Below, in pieces: positions 38,564 through 47,309 of a DNA stretch of 64,000 nucleotides. Each line of letters begins with the position of its first letter. Positions within the stretch are counted from its first letter, which is position 1. The stretch spans positions 404,501 to 468,500 of the forward strand of contig NZ_JAFCKT010000003.1 of NCBI RefSeq assembly GCF_018129985.1. The letters run 5' to 3'. Position numbers and translations under genes: made by a program. This DNA is from Bradyrhizobium sp. SZCCT0148. Lineage in GTDB: Bacteria; Pseudomonadota; Alphaproteobacteria; Rhizobiales; Xanthobacteraceae. The notes under the pieces were generated by a model. That model searched no databases. It worked only from the letters and a program-made list of their open reading frames with translations, and was not told where the DNA came from.

Positions 38564-39835
38564 TTATTCGGCCTGCTCCACCGCGGCAGGCATTTTCGCA
38601 ACCGACATCAGCGAGCGCGCGACCTGATTGAGCAGGAGATCGGCGTTTTCTTCCTCGGCGAGGGATTTGGATAGCAGGGCGACCACCGCGCTATGCCGGA
38701 GCTGCTGCGCCAGATTGCGCGCGGTGGTGTAGCCGGACATCTCGTAATGTTCGACGCGTTGAGCCGCAGAAATCAGTGAAAGGTCGGCGGCTGCGTCTTC
38801 CTTGTCCTCGGCTTCCTGCATGACCTCCTGGCCTTCCTCGATGAGGCCCATCATGCCCTTGCAGGGCTTGGCTTTTGCGGTCTCGCCGAGCAGTTCGAAG
38901 CATTCGTTGATGCGCTCGACCTGATTCTCGGTCTCGGCCAGATGCTGCTCGAACAATTCCCGCAGCTGGTCGAAGCGGGCGGCCTGCGCCATCTTGGGAA
39001 GCGCCTTGGTCAACTGCTTCTCGGCATGGAGAATGTCGCGCAGTTCATGGAGCAGGAGTTCGGTCAGGCCCATCTCGTCCACGGGTGATGAACTCTCTGC
39101 TACGATGGATGTGCCGGCGCCGGCATCGGTGGACTGCAGAGCGGGTGATTCCGTGAACACCCAGTCCTCGCCTTCATTCCAGGGACCGCGGGTGTCGATT
39201 TCGCCGTGGTCGCCACTGCCGGTGGAGTCGTTGAAATACTGGTTCACGAGACCGGGCGTCGGCGCGAGCCTGCCGATGCTGAAGGCCGGCTTCGACAGGC
39301 TTTCGAGCGCTCGCGCGAACGCCTTCATATGAGTGATCTCCCGCGTCATCAGGAACTGGAGCGCGTCCTTGCTGCCCGAGTCGTCGCAGAAATTGATCAG
39401 CCGTTCATAGACGATCTTCGCGCGCGCTTCTGCGGCGATGTTGCTGCGGAGGTCGACGTCGAGTTCGCCGGTGATCTTGAGATAGTCGGCGGTCCAGGGA
39501 TTGCCTTGTGAATTGAACAGATTGACGCCGCCGCCTCCGGCAATCGCAATCAGCGGATCGGCCTCCGCCGCCTGACGGTCGTTCTTCGAAGGCGCAAGAT
39601 GCAAGCGCGCAAGACAACCGACGACTTCGAGATGGCTAAGCTCTTCGGTGCCGATATCCATCAAGAGGTCCTTGCGATCGGGATCCTCGCAATTCAAACC
39701 TTGAATCGAATATTGCATCGCCGCCGCGAGTTCCCCATTGGCGCCGCCGAACTGTTCGAGCAGCATATTGCCGAAGCGCGGATCGGGTTCGTCGACGCGA
39801 ACAGTGAACATCAGTTTCTTGACGTGGTGATACAT
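38564..39835 (-). CDS. Manganese catalase fused to a DUF892 (YciE-like) ferritin-like domain
   Basis: A 423-residue two-domain protein. Residues 1 to about 215 are a manganese catalase: MYHHVKKL start, Glu35 in GANGELAAAMQY, Glu65 and His68 in TEELSHLE, a glutamate in AAEARAKIVYERL and His169 in TREITHMKAF are the dimanganese ligands. A polar linker (about 216-250) leads to a DUF892 domain (about 254-415; ELLLHELRDILHAEKQLTKA, then EHYEMSGYTTARNLAQQL), a di-iron ferritin-like fold common in stress operons. The expected reaction is hydrogen peroxide disproportionation without haem. Standard manganese catalases lack the second domain. Confidence 0.92.
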   Translation of the reverse strand: MYHHVKKLMFTVRVDEPDPRFGNMLLEQFGGANGELAAAMQYSIQGLNCEDPDRKDLLMDIGTEELSHLEVVGCLARLHLAPSKNDRQAAEADPLIAIAGGGGVNLFNSQGNPWTADYLKITGELDVDLRSNIAAEARAKIVYERLINFCDDSGSKDALQFLMTREITHMKAFARALESLSKPAFSIGRLAPTPGLVNQYFNDSTGSGDHGEIDTRGPWNEGEDWVFTESPALQSTDAGAGTSIVAESSSPVDEMGLTELLLHELRDILHAEKQLTKALPKMAQAARFDQLRELFEQHLAETENQVERINECFELLGETAKAKPCKGMMGLIEEGQEVMQEAEDKEDAAADLSLISAAQRVEHYEMSGYTTARNLAQQLRHSAVVALLSKSLAEEENADLLLNQVARSLMSVAKMPAAVEQAE

Positions 39836-39963
39836 GGGAGGGCTCGCGCTCTGTGGGAATCTATGCGTGTCAACAGGCCCTCGGAATGATCGTTCCTAGT
39901 TCTCGTCGAGATTCAGATCGGGCAAAGCAGAGCGTGTTGCGTTCGTTGATGGCCGCGAGATCC

Positions 39964-40596
39964 CTACGATCCCGCTGCTGCGCGGCTCTGCGCGGGCCGC
40001 GCGATCAGTCCGTCAATCATCGCTCGCACGAGGCCTGCGATTTCCTTGCGCAGCGCCGGCAGCGGCACCGCGACCAGCTTCTGCTCAAGCCCCAGCGCAA
40101 CCATGCCATGCACCGCGGAGAACAGGCTGCGCGCGGTGATTCCGAGTTCTTCCGGGCCGCGTTCTGGAAACAGCGAGATCAGCGGCTGGTGGATGTGGCG
40201 GAACAGCTGCATCTGATCCGCAACGGACCAGTCGGGAACGATCTTGTCGGCCTCCATGCGGTGTTCGAACAGTGCCCGCCAGAGCTGAAGATTTTCCGCC
40301 GCGAAATCGCAATAGGCGATGGCGATGCGCACCAGCGTCTCCTGGGGCAAGATGGCGCTCGAGCCTTCCGCCGCGCTCAGCGTCTCGTCGAGCCGCCGCA
40401 GCGTGCGCGAGCCCACCCGCAGGATCAGCTCGTCCATGTCGGCCACCAGATTATAGACCGCGCCGTTGGCGCAGCCGATCTCGCGGGCAAGATCGCGGGT
40501 TTTCAGCCCCGACAATCCACGGTCGGCGATCATCCGTTCCGCCGCCAAAATAAGGTCGGATCGAAGTTTTTCTCGACGTTCCAAGGCCTTAGACAT
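39964..40596 (-). CDS. TetR family repressor
   Basis: A 210-residue regulator. The helix-turn-helix is at about residues 12-56 (LILAAERMIADRGLSGLKTR, then EIGCANGAVYNLVADMDELI), followed by a C-terminal ligand domain of the WHG type (LWRALFEHRM, then ARSLFSAVHGMVALGLEQ). It is divergent from the PspA-like gene, and three palindromes in the 103-base interval are probable operators. The likely job is to repress itself and the PspA-YiaAB operon until a membrane-damaging signal or ligand appears. Confidence 0.93.
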   Translation of the reverse strand: MSKALERREKLRSDLILAAERMIADRGLSGLKTRDLAREIGCANGAVYNLVADMDELILRVGSRTLRRLDETLSAAEGSSAILPQETLVRIAIAYCDFAAENLQLWRALFEHRMEADKIVPDWSVADQMQLFRHIHQPLISLFPERGPEELGITARSLFSAVHGMVALGLEQKLVAVPLPALRKEIAGLVRAMIDGLIARPAQSRAAAGS

Positions 40597-40610
40597 GCGC
40601 CATCAAATAT

Positions 40611-40682
40611 TTGAGCATTGCTCAAAATTTCCTTGAACAATGTTCAAGCATACTGCTACAAATAGTCTGTGAGCAACGCTCA
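40611..40682. promoter_or_regulatory. Three palindromic operators between tetR and pspA
   Basis: TTGAGCATTGCTCAA (40611-40625), CTTGAACAATGTTCAAG (40632-40648) and TGAGCAACGCTCA (40670-40682) share the pattern TTGAxCA-n-TGxTCAA. The middle one covers the -35 of a likely pspA promoter (TTGAAC 40633-40638, 18 bases, TACAAA 40657-40662), and the third would sit at its transcription start. The first lies 15 bases before the tetR start. This is a textbook layout for autorepression and repression of the neighbour. Confidence 0.8.
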
Positions 40683-40699
40683 TAAACAGGGAGCAGCAG

Positions 40700-41395
40700 A
40701 TGTTCAAGACCGTCGTAACACTCTTCCGCGGCAGCGTGGCCGCCGCCGGCGAGGAACTGGAGGACCGGGCCGCCCTCCTCATTCTCGACCAGCAGATGCG
40801 CGATGCGGCTGCCGCCGTCGAGCGCAGCAAGCGGACGCTGGCGCTGGCGATCGCGCAGGACCAGCAGGAGGGCCGCAAGCTCGAGGCGACCGTCGCCCGC
40901 ATCGCCGATCTCGAGACGCGCGCGGTTGCGGCGCTCGACGGTGGCCGCGAGGATCTCGCCAGGGACGCCGCCGACGCGATCGCAGGCCTGGAGGCCGACC
41001 GTGATGCGGCGATGACGGCCCGCGCCTTGTTCGCGACAGAAATCGCCCGGTTGAAACGCCACGTCGCAACCGCGCAGGCCCGCATTACCGAACTCGATCG
41101 CGGCCGCCGCATCGCCCGAGCCTCGGAGGCCGTGCGCTCACTTCGCCGCAGCGGCATCGAGGCGGCACGGCCTTACGAATCCACGCTGCCGGAGGCGGAG
41201 AGCACCCTGCGGCGCCTGCGCGAGCGGCAGATGGAAACCCAGGCCGCCGATGATGTGCTGGTCGAGCTCGATGCGGCCACCGGACCGCTCGCCACCGCCG
41301 AGAGACTTGCCGAACAGGGTTTTGGCCCCCGGCTGAAGACGACTGCGGACGACGTGCTGGTCCGGTTGAAGTCCAAGCGCGCGCCGACCGCCTGA
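40700..41395 (+). CDS. PspA/IM30 family membrane-stress protein
   Basis: A 231-residue, almost wholly helical protein with long coiled-coil segments and the PspA-type N-terminus (MFKTVVTLFRGSVAAAGEEL, then LILDQQMRDA). PspA proteins assemble on damaged inner membrane and preserve the proton gradient. No pspF or pspBC genes are nearby; a TetR repressor replaces the usual sigma-54 activator. AGGGAG lies before the start, and a YiaAB gene follows after 39 bases. Confidence 0.85.
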   Translation: MFKTVVTLFRGSVAAAGEELEDRAALLILDQQMRDAAAAVERSKRTLALAIAQDQQEGRKLEATVARIADLETRAVAALDGGREDLARDAADAIAGLEADRDAAMTARALFATEIARLKRHVATAQARITELDRGRRIARASEAVRSLRRSGIEAARPYESTLPEAESTLRRLRERQMETQAADDVLVELDAATGPLATAERLAEQGFGPRLKTTADDVLVRLKSKRAPTA

Positions 41396-41434
41396 TCCCA
41401 ACCCCGTCATCATTCGAACCAACAGGAGACCATC

Positions 41435-41710
41435 ATGAACCAGAACGGCCAACCCCATAGCAGCGCTTGGGTGACTTTCACGTACGCGTCTTTCGCAGCC
41501 TCCGCGTTCCTCATCGCCATCGGCATCTTCTTCCTGCCGATCGACTTCTGGATGAAGGGCTATCTCACCATGGGCATCGTCATGTTGATCCAGACCTGCA
41601 TCACCCTGACCAAGACCGTGCGTGACAATCACGAGAGCAGCCGGCTGGTGAATCGCATCGAGGATGCCAAGGCCGAACGGTTGCTGATGGAGGTTTCCAA
41701 GGCGGCGTGA
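41435..41710 (+). CDS. YiaA/YiaB two-helix membrane protein
   Basis: A 91-residue inner-membrane protein with two hydrophobic helices (about 13-34 and 42-60) and the YiaAB pattern WVTFTYASFAASAFLIAIGI, then MKGYLTMGIVMLIQTCITLT. The C-terminal third is charged and cytoplasmic. Family function is unknown, but YiaAB genes often accompany PspA-like genes, as here, which suggests a role in envelope stress. Confidence 0.88.
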   Translation: MNQNGQPHSSAWVTFTYASFAASAFLIAIGIFFLPIDFWMKGYLTMGIVMLIQTCITLTKTVRDNHESSRLVNRIEDAKAERLLMEVSKAA

Positions 41711-41743
41711 GACATCTACCTTGTGCAAATCCGGACGACGAGC

Positions 41744-41778
41744 AAGAGAGCCGCGGAGCGACGAGCCGCGGCTCTCTT
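41744..41778 (+). terminator. Hairpin ending the PspA-YiaAB operon
   Basis: AAGAGAGCCGCGG pairs perfectly over 13 bases with CCGCGGCTCTCTT around a nine-base loop. Only two T residues follow the stem's own TT, so it is a weak intrinsic terminator or a stabilising hairpin. Confidence 0.6.
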
Positions 41779-41890
41779 GGCCGACCATGCGGAATGACGT
41801 TCCGAGCGGGCCTTCCGATCCGCATCCCGCATTGTACTTCGAACGCAGGTGCGATATGGCTCTCGCGCTTTCCAGAGGCGGAGACGAGCT

Positions 41891-42097
41891 TTGTCGAAAC
41901 AATCGCTGCGTGAGGAGGCCGAGCGCCTGATCCGCGAATCGATGGAAAAGAAGACCATCGTCGTCAAGCAGGGCGCGACCCGCATCGAGGCCGTCTGCGG
42001 CAAGTGCGGCGCGCCGAATCGGGTCCAGGCGGAAAAAGGCCAGACCCGGGTCAAGTTCGCTTGCAAGAATTGCGGGCACCAGCAAGAGACGCTGTAG
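41891..42097 (+). CDS. Small zinc-ribbon protein
   Basis: A 68-residue protein read from TTG 41891, which has GGAG seven bases upstream; no ATG gives a better start. The N-terminal half is a charged helix (SKQSLREEAERLIRESMEKK) and the C-terminal half has two CxxC knuckles, CGKCGAPN and CKNCGHQQ, forming a zinc ribbon. Such proteins bind nucleic acid or protein partners; nothing more specific can be said. Confidence 0.75.
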   Translation: MSKQSLREEAERLIRESMEKKTIVVKQGATRIEAVCGKCGAPNRVQAEKGQTRVKFACKNCGHQQETL

Positions 42098-42136
42098 GGC
42101 GCTTTGCGCGGATTTGCCGCGCCGCCAATTCTCCAA

Positions 42137-42251
42137 ACCCTCATCCGAGGATTCGGCAGCAAGAGGGTGTCTGGAGGTATGGAGCCGCGCCCGCTGCAGC
42201 AGAGCCTGCATGGTTCGAAATGCGCGCAAGGGCGCGCTCCTCACCTTGAGG
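42137..42251. repeat. Intergenic repeat, 'ccctcatccgagg' type
   Basis: ACCCTCATCCGAGG at one end and CTCCTCACCTTGAGGG at the other bound a GC-rich imperfect palindrome with an internal GCGCGCAAGGGCGCGC arm. It lies between convergent genes. Repeats of this form are familiar from Bradyrhizobium intergenic DNA; that comparison is from memory. Confidence 0.5.
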
Positions 42252-42259
42252 GTTGAGAG

Positions 42260-43105
42260 TTACTTCCCCTCCACAAATTTCGCGAACGCATCCGCATAAT
42301 CCGGGTGCCAGCGTGACAGCGGCGGGCGATTCTCCACGATGTCGCCGGCTGCCCATTGGATGCGCTTCTCATCGAGCGCGCGCGGCACGTCGTCGTCAGG
42401 GCACAGGATGTAGAAATCGCCGGCCTCCAGCCGCGCCAGCATGAAATCGACCGTCTGCTCCGGCGTCCAGGCGCCGGCCGGCTTCTCCGTGCGCCCCTTC
42501 GCGGTGAGGCCGGTGAAGACGAAGCCGGGGATCAGCAGATGTGCCGCGACGCGACAGTCTTTCGTGTTGCGCAGCTCGTGCTGCAGAGCTTCGGTAAATG
42601 CCTTAACCCCGGCCTTGGAGACATTGTAGGCGGGGTCGCCCGGCGGCGTGGTGATGCCCTGCTTCGAGCCGGTGTTGATGATGAGGCCGGTTTTGCCGCG
42701 AGCGATCATGTTGGGCGCGAAGATGCGCGAGCCGTTGATGATGCCCCACATGTTGACGGCGATGATGCGTTGCCAATTGTCGGGTTCGCCGAACAGCGTG
42801 CTTCCCGGCTGGATGCCGGCATTGTTCATCAGCAGGTCCGTTCCGCCGAACTGCGCGCTCACGGTGCGTTCCAGTTCCCTCACGCTCTCCGCGCTGCTGA
42901 CATCGACGGCTGAGGTCATCACGTTTGTGGCAGACGTGATGGATGACAGTTTTGTCGCGGCGTCCGCCAGCCGTTCCCGGTCGACATCCGCGATGCAGAC
43001 CTTCATGCCGGCGCGCGCGAAGGCAGCCGCGGCGGCAAACCCGATTCCGGATGCGCCGCCTGTGATCACGGCGACATTGTCTTTGACGATGGCGGGATGT
43101 GGCAT
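42260..43105 (-). CDS. Short-chain dehydrogenase/reductase
   Basis: A 281-residue oxidoreductase. The NAD(P) motif is ITGGASGIGFAAAAAFARAG, NNAG follows, and the catalytic residues are Ser in INTGSKQG and Tyr-x-x-x-Lys in PAYNVSKAGV. ADVDRE after the second strand suggests NAD rather than NADP. The substrate is unknown. It is divergent from an aldehyde dehydrogenase, so the two could act in sequence on an alcohol and its aldehyde; that link is inference. The start at ATG 43105 has GGAGA upstream. Confidence 0.93.
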   Translation of the reverse strand: MPHPAIVKDNVAVITGGASGIGFAAAAAFARAGMKVCIADVDRERLADAATKLSSITSATNVMTSAVDVSSAESVRELERTVSAQFGGTDLLMNNAGIQPGSTLFGEPDNWQRIIAVNMWGIINGSRIFAPNMIARGKTGLIINTGSKQGITTPPGDPAYNVSKAGVKAFTEALQHELRNTKDCRVAAHLLIPGFVFTGLTAKGRTEKPAGAWTPEQTVDFMLARLEAGDFYILCPDDDVPRALDEKRIQWAAGDIVENRPPLSRWHPDYADAFAKFVEGK

Positions 43106-43287
43106 GATGGTCTCCGGGGAACAGCTCTCGGTCGAACTATAGCATGGCAGCAGTCCGGCCCTGCACAAGTCGGCATGGGAGGTCTTCGTTCGACGCTGCC
43201 TTTACGCCTATCCGGCGCGGCTGTATCCTCAAGCCCAGCGATCCCGCCCAGATCGAACCACTCAAACACCTGACAGGGAGTGCAGCC

Positions 43288-44784
43288 ATGGCTGTGTCGC
43301 AGGCTATTCCGATCACGCGCCATCCGTTCGCCAACGGGTCATACAAGCAGATGCTGATCGACGGCAAATGGATCGATGCCGCCTCAGGCAAGCGCTTCGA
43401 GACCCATAACCCTGCTACCGGTGAATTGCTCGCAACCGTCGCCGAGGGCGACAGGGAAGACATCGATCGTGCGGTTGCCGCGGCCCGCCGCGCCTTCGAG
43501 GGCCCCTGGAGCAAAGTCAAACCGTTCGAGCGACAGAATCTGCTGCTCAAGCTTGCCGACCTCGTCGAGAAGAATTTCGACGAATTGTCGCAGCTCGACA
43601 CGCTCGACATGGGCGCGCCGCTCAGCCGCACCCGCGCCTATCGCCTGCGCGCCGTCGGCATGCTGCGTTATTATGCCGGCCAGACCACGGCGATCCACGG
43701 CGAGACCATCGAGAACTCGCTGCCTGGCGAAATCTTCTCCTACACGCTGAAGGAGCCGATCGGCGTCGTCGGCGCTATCATTCCCTGGAACGGGCCGCTT
43801 ACCGCAACAATCTGGAAGATCGGCCCGGCGATCGCGACCGGCTGCACCGTGGTGCTCAAGCCCGCCGAAGAGGCGCCGCTGACCTCGCTGCGCATCGCGG
43901 AGCTGGCGATGGAGGCGGGCATTCCGCCCGGCGTCATCAACGTCGTGCCCGGCTATGGCGAGACCGCGGGCGCCGCGCTCGCCTCGCACCACGACGTCGA
44001 CAAGGTCGCCTTCACCGGCTCGCACGTCACGGGACAGTCGATCATCCGTGCCTCCGCCGGTAACCTCAAGCGCGTCTCGCTCGAGCTCGGTGGCAAGTCG
44101 CCGGACATCGTGTTCGCGGATGCCGATCTCGACGCCGCGGTGCCGGGTGCGGCGATGGCGGTGTTTGCCAATTCGGGCCAGATCTGCAGCGCGGGCACAC
44201 GGCTGTTCGTCGAGCAGTCGATCTACGAGGAGTTCGTCGGCCGCGTCGCCGAATTTGGCAAGAAGCTGCAGATCGGCAACGGCCTCGATCCCAACACCCA
44301 GATCGGTCCGCTGGTGTCCGAGCAGCAGCTCGAGCGCGTCACCAGCTATCTCGACATCGGCCAGAAGGAAGGCGCGAAGGCGCTCGCCGGCGGCGGCCGC
44401 GTCACCGAAGGCGCGCTGTCGAAGGGCTTCTTCGTCTCGCCGACGGTGTTTGCGGGCGTGCAGGACAACATGCGCATCGCGCAGGAGGAGATTTTCGGCC
44501 CCGTCATCTCCGCGATCGCGTTCAAGGACATGGACGAGCTGGTCAAGCGAGCCAACAACACCACCTTTGGCCTCGGCTCGGGACTGTGGACGCGCGACGT
44601 CAGCAAGGCGCATGCGGTTGCAAAGTCGCTGCGTGCCGGCTCGGTGTGGGTGAACTGCTACCAGGCGATGGACCCGGCCGTGCCTTTCGGCGGCTACAAG
44701 ATGAGCGGTTATGGCCGCGAGTCCGGCAAGCAGCATGTCGAGGAATATCTCAACGTGAAGTCCGTCTGGATCAAGACGGCCTGA
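43288..44784 (+). CDS. NAD(P)-dependent aldehyde dehydrogenase
   Basis: A 498-residue enzyme oxidising an aldehyde to its acid. The general base glutamate is in LELGGKSPDIVF, the catalytic cysteine in NSGQICSAGTRLF, and the NAD-binding block in FTGSHVTGQSI. NPATGELLATVAEGDREDID is the usual N-terminal strand. The start at ATG 43288 (MAVSQ) has CAGGGAG upstream; the frame is open further but lacks family similarity. Substrate specificity is not evident. Confidence 0.95.
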   Translation: MAVSQAIPITRHPFANGSYKQMLIDGKWIDAASGKRFETHNPATGELLATVAEGDREDIDRAVAAARRAFEGPWSKVKPFERQNLLLKLADLVEKNFDELSQLDTLDMGAPLSRTRAYRLRAVGMLRYYAGQTTAIHGETIENSLPGEIFSYTLKEPIGVVGAIIPWNGPLTATIWKIGPAIATGCTVVLKPAEEAPLTSLRIAELAMEAGIPPGVINVVPGYGETAGAALASHHDVDKVAFTGSHVTGQSIIRASAGNLKRVSLELGGKSPDIVFADADLDAAVPGAAMAVFANSGQICSAGTRLFVEQSIYEEFVGRVAEFGKKLQIGNGLDPNTQIGPLVSEQQLERVTSYLDIGQKEGAKALAGGGRVTEGALSKGFFVSPTVFAGVQDNMRIAQEEIFGPVISAIAFKDMDELVKRANNTTFGLGSGLWTRDVSKAHAVAKSLRAGSVWVNCYQAMDPAVPFGGYKMSGYGRESGKQHVEEYLNVKSVWIKTA

Positions 44785-44985
44785 CGCGCCATCGCGTCCG
44801 GGCTTCAGCGACTCGTTTGCTTGCGGCGACGAGAGTCTGCTTGCGACGACCACAAGTTGTTGCCCGGACGCTACAAGCGATTTAGAAGCGGCCGTCGTCC
44901 GCGATCTCGCAAGGATTGTTATCCCATTTCGAACGTCGGCCGGTTAGTGCTGGTCAACGTCAAGGTTCGGGTTGGGATATCAGGA

Positions 44986-45849
44986 ATGCTCCGTTTCGCT
45001 TCGATCATGCTCGCGGCTCTGGGCGTCGCCGCGGCGCAGCCCGCGTTCGCGGCCGATATGGCCGCACGTGCGCCGCTCTACAAGGCGCCGCAATTGCCGG
45101 TCGCCTACAATTGGTCGGGTTTCTACGCCGGCGTGAATGTTGGCTATGGCTGGAGCGATGATGCGATCAAGCTCGCGCCGCACGATCCAGTCTTCACTGC
45201 GGGTGTGCTCGACGTGGCCCTCGCCGGCGGCCTCATCCCGCCCTCGCTGGCAACGAACCCGCGCGGTGTGCTGGGCGGCGTGCAGGCCGGCTACAATTTG
45301 CAGACAGGCTCCCTGGTGTGGGGCGTCGAAGCCGATATCGCCGCTGCCGGAATCAAGGGCAGCTCGACGGTCTCCCGAACCCTGCCGGTTTTCCCGGACA
45401 TCGTGACGAGGCAAGAGCAGAAGGTCGACTGGTTGGGGACCGTGCGCGGCCGGATCGGTGCCACCGTGACACCCGACTTGATGCTCTACGCGACCGGCGG
45501 TCTTGCCTATGGACACGTCAAGGCGTCGACCTCGATCGTGGATCCCACGCTTGCGGCCGGCACGCCCTGCCTCAACGTGATCTGTAGTGCGGGGACGTCG
45601 GAAAGCTGGCGCGTGGGCTGGGCCGTCGGCGGTGGCGGCGAGTACCGCTTTGCGTCGAACTGGAGCGTCAAGCTCGAATATCTCTATTATGATCTCGGCA
45701 GCGAGAAATACACCATCTTCAATCCGCTGTTCCCGTTCACTCCGGGCCCGGCGCGCGGCCTCGACGCAACCGCGGATTTTACCGGTCACATCGCGCGGGT
45801 CGGCCTGAACTACAAGTTCGGTGCCGGTCCGGTCGTCGCAAAATACTGA
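44986..45849 (+). CDS. Outer membrane beta-barrel protein (Omp25/Omp31-like)
   Basis: A 287-residue protein with a signal peptide (residues 1-23, ending QPAFAAD) and the rhizobial surface-antigen start (YNWSGFYAGVNVGYGWSD). Alternating strands continue to an aromatic-rich C-terminus (HIARVGLNYKFG), giving an eight-stranded barrel like Brucella Omp25/Omp31. The two blocks GGVQAGYNLQTGSLVWGVEA and WLGTVRGRIGATVTPDLMLY are characteristic. The start at ATG 44986 is placed by the signal peptide. A strong terminator follows. Confidence 0.92.
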   Translation: MLRFASIMLAALGVAAAQPAFAADMAARAPLYKAPQLPVAYNWSGFYAGVNVGYGWSDDAIKLAPHDPVFTAGVLDVALAGGLIPPSLATNPRGVLGGVQAGYNLQTGSLVWGVEADIAAAGIKGSSTVSRTLPVFPDIVTRQEQKVDWLGTVRGRIGATVTPDLMLYATGGLAYGHVKASTSIVDPTLAAGTPCLNVICSAGTSESWRVGWAVGGGGEYRFASNWSVKLEYLYYDLGSEKYTIFNPLFPFTPGPARGLDATADFTGHIARVGLNYKFGAGPVVAKY

Positions 45850-45875
45850 TCCGCCGTTCTGGATGGACTCCAAGT

Positions 45876-45901
45876 CCCCGGGCCCTGCCCGGGGCTTTTT
45901 T
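45876..45901 (+). terminator. Rho-independent terminator of the outer membrane protein gene
   Basis: CCCCGGGC pairs with GCCCGGGG around CCT and is followed by C and six T residues. Confidence 0.9.
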
Positions 45902-46008
45902 GCGTCTGTCGCAGCTTTCGGCTGGCCAGCCATCCACCCAGGCGGCTTCCGGGCTGCCGCTCTTTCTCATATGATCCCCGCTCTCTCATCGATCATTCCG
46001 GGGATCAC

Positions 46009-47136
46009 ATGAAATTCGAAGCGTTGTTCAAGCCGCTGCAGGTCGGTCCGTACAAGCTTGCGCATCGCGTCGCGATGGCGCCGTTGACGCGCATGCGGGC
46101 CGAGCGCGAGAGCTTTGCGCCGCGGCCGCTCAACGCCGAATATTACGCCCAGCGTGCCACGCCGGGCGGTCTGCTCATCGCCGAAGCCTCGCCGGTGGTC
46201 TCGCATGGCCGCGGCAACCCGGCTACGCCGGGCATCTATTCCGAGGCGCAGATCGCCGGCTGGCGCAGGGTGACGGATGCGGTGCACGCCAAGGGCGGCA
46301 TCATCTTCCTCCAGCTCTGGCATGTCGGCCGCGTCTCGCATTCCTCCTTCCACGGCGGCCAGTTGCCGGTTTCGGCCTCGGCCATCCCGATCAAGGCCGA
46401 GGGCATGAAGGCGATGACCGCCGATGGCAAGATCTCGGACTATGAAACGCCGCGCGCGCTGGAGACCGATGAAGTCAAGGGTATCGTCGAGGCGTTCCGG
46501 CAGGGCGCGAAGAACGCACTTGCCGCCGGTTTCGACGGCGTCGAAATCCACGGCGCCAACGGCTATCTGCTCGAGCAATTCCTGCAATCGCGCAGCAATC
46601 AGCGCACCGATCAGTATGGCGGTTCGATCGAGAACCGCGCCCGGCTGCTGCTCGAAGTCACGCAGGCCGCGATCGATGTCTGGGGTGCGAACCGCGTCGC
46701 CGTACGGCTGTCGCCCTACGGCATCGCCAATGATTCCGGCGAGCCCGATCCGATGCCGCTCTACACCTACGTGGTAAAGGCGCTCGACAAGCTCGGCCTC
46801 GCCTATCTGCATTTCATCGAGCCGCGCTCGAGCGGCTCGGGTCGCGCCGAGGTCAACTGGCAGAACGTGCCGTCGGCGATGGTGCTGTTCCGTCCGCTCT
46901 ACAGCGGCGTGCTGATGACCGCCGGCGGCTTCACCGGCGAGAGCGCGAACGCTGCGATTGCCGACGGCCACGCCGACATCATCGCCTTCGGCCGCATTTT
47001 CATCTCCAATCCTGACCTGCCGCGGCGTCTCGAGCACGACTATCCGATCACGCCGTACAATCGCGCGACGTTCTACGGCGGCGAGGAGAAGGGGTATACG
47101 GACTATCCCGTTTACGGCGAGCTCGCGCCGGCCTAG
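46009..47136 (+). CDS. Old yellow enzyme family alkene reductase
   Basis: A 375-residue FMN enzyme of the NemA/OYE group that reduces the double bond of unsaturated carbonyls, nitrate esters or nitroaromatics with NAD(P)H. Seen directly: FMN-binding VAMAPLTRMRA, the carbonyl-binding His-x-x-Asn in GVEIHGANGYLLEQFL, and QYGGSIENRARLLLEV. The conserved active-site tyrosine region HSSFHGGQLPVSAS is also present. Cytoplasmic, probably a detoxification enzyme. Confidence 0.95.
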   Translation: MKFEALFKPLQVGPYKLAHRVAMAPLTRMRAERESFAPRPLNAEYYAQRATPGGLLIAEASPVVSHGRGNPATPGIYSEAQIAGWRRVTDAVHAKGGIIFLQLWHVGRVSHSSFHGGQLPVSASAIPIKAEGMKAMTADGKISDYETPRALETDEVKGIVEAFRQGAKNALAAGFDGVEIHGANGYLLEQFLQSRSNQRTDQYGGSIENRARLLLEVTQAAIDVWGANRVAVRLSPYGIANDSGEPDPMPLYTYVVKALDKLGLAYLHFIEPRSSGSGRAEVNWQNVPSAMVLFRPLYSGVLMTAGGFTGESANAAIADGHADIIAFGRIFISNPDLPRRLEHDYPITPYNRATFYGGEEKGYTDYPVYGELAPA

Positions 47137-47142
47137 GTCCCT

Positions 47143-47267
47143 CCGTCATTCCGGGCGACGCGAAGCGTCGAGCCGGGAATCCTTTCAGGCCTGGTTTGCC
47201 GCGCGATGGATTCTCAAGTGCGCAATTGCGCACCATAGCTCGCGACTTCGTCGCGCCCCGGAATGAC
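47143..47267. repeat. Palindromic intergenic repeat, 'gtcattccgg' type
   Basis: CCGTCATTCCGGG at the left is matched by CCCCGGAATGACAA at the right, with internal arms GGGAATCC and GGATTC. Same type as 190-294 and 56221-56322. Confidence 0.7.
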
Positions 47268-47309
47268 AATGATGTATTGTTGTCCCCACATTGACGACGG
47301 GGAGACACC

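Noticed and set aside
41744..41778. The hairpin after YiaAB as another TetR operator
   Set aside because: Its arms (AAGAGAGCCGCGG) share nothing with the TTGAxCA pattern; it fits an end-of-operon stem.
41707..41913. 68-codon frame between the YiaAB and zinc-ribbon genes
   Set aside because: It reads straight through a perfect 13-pair hairpin and lacks any ribosome site.
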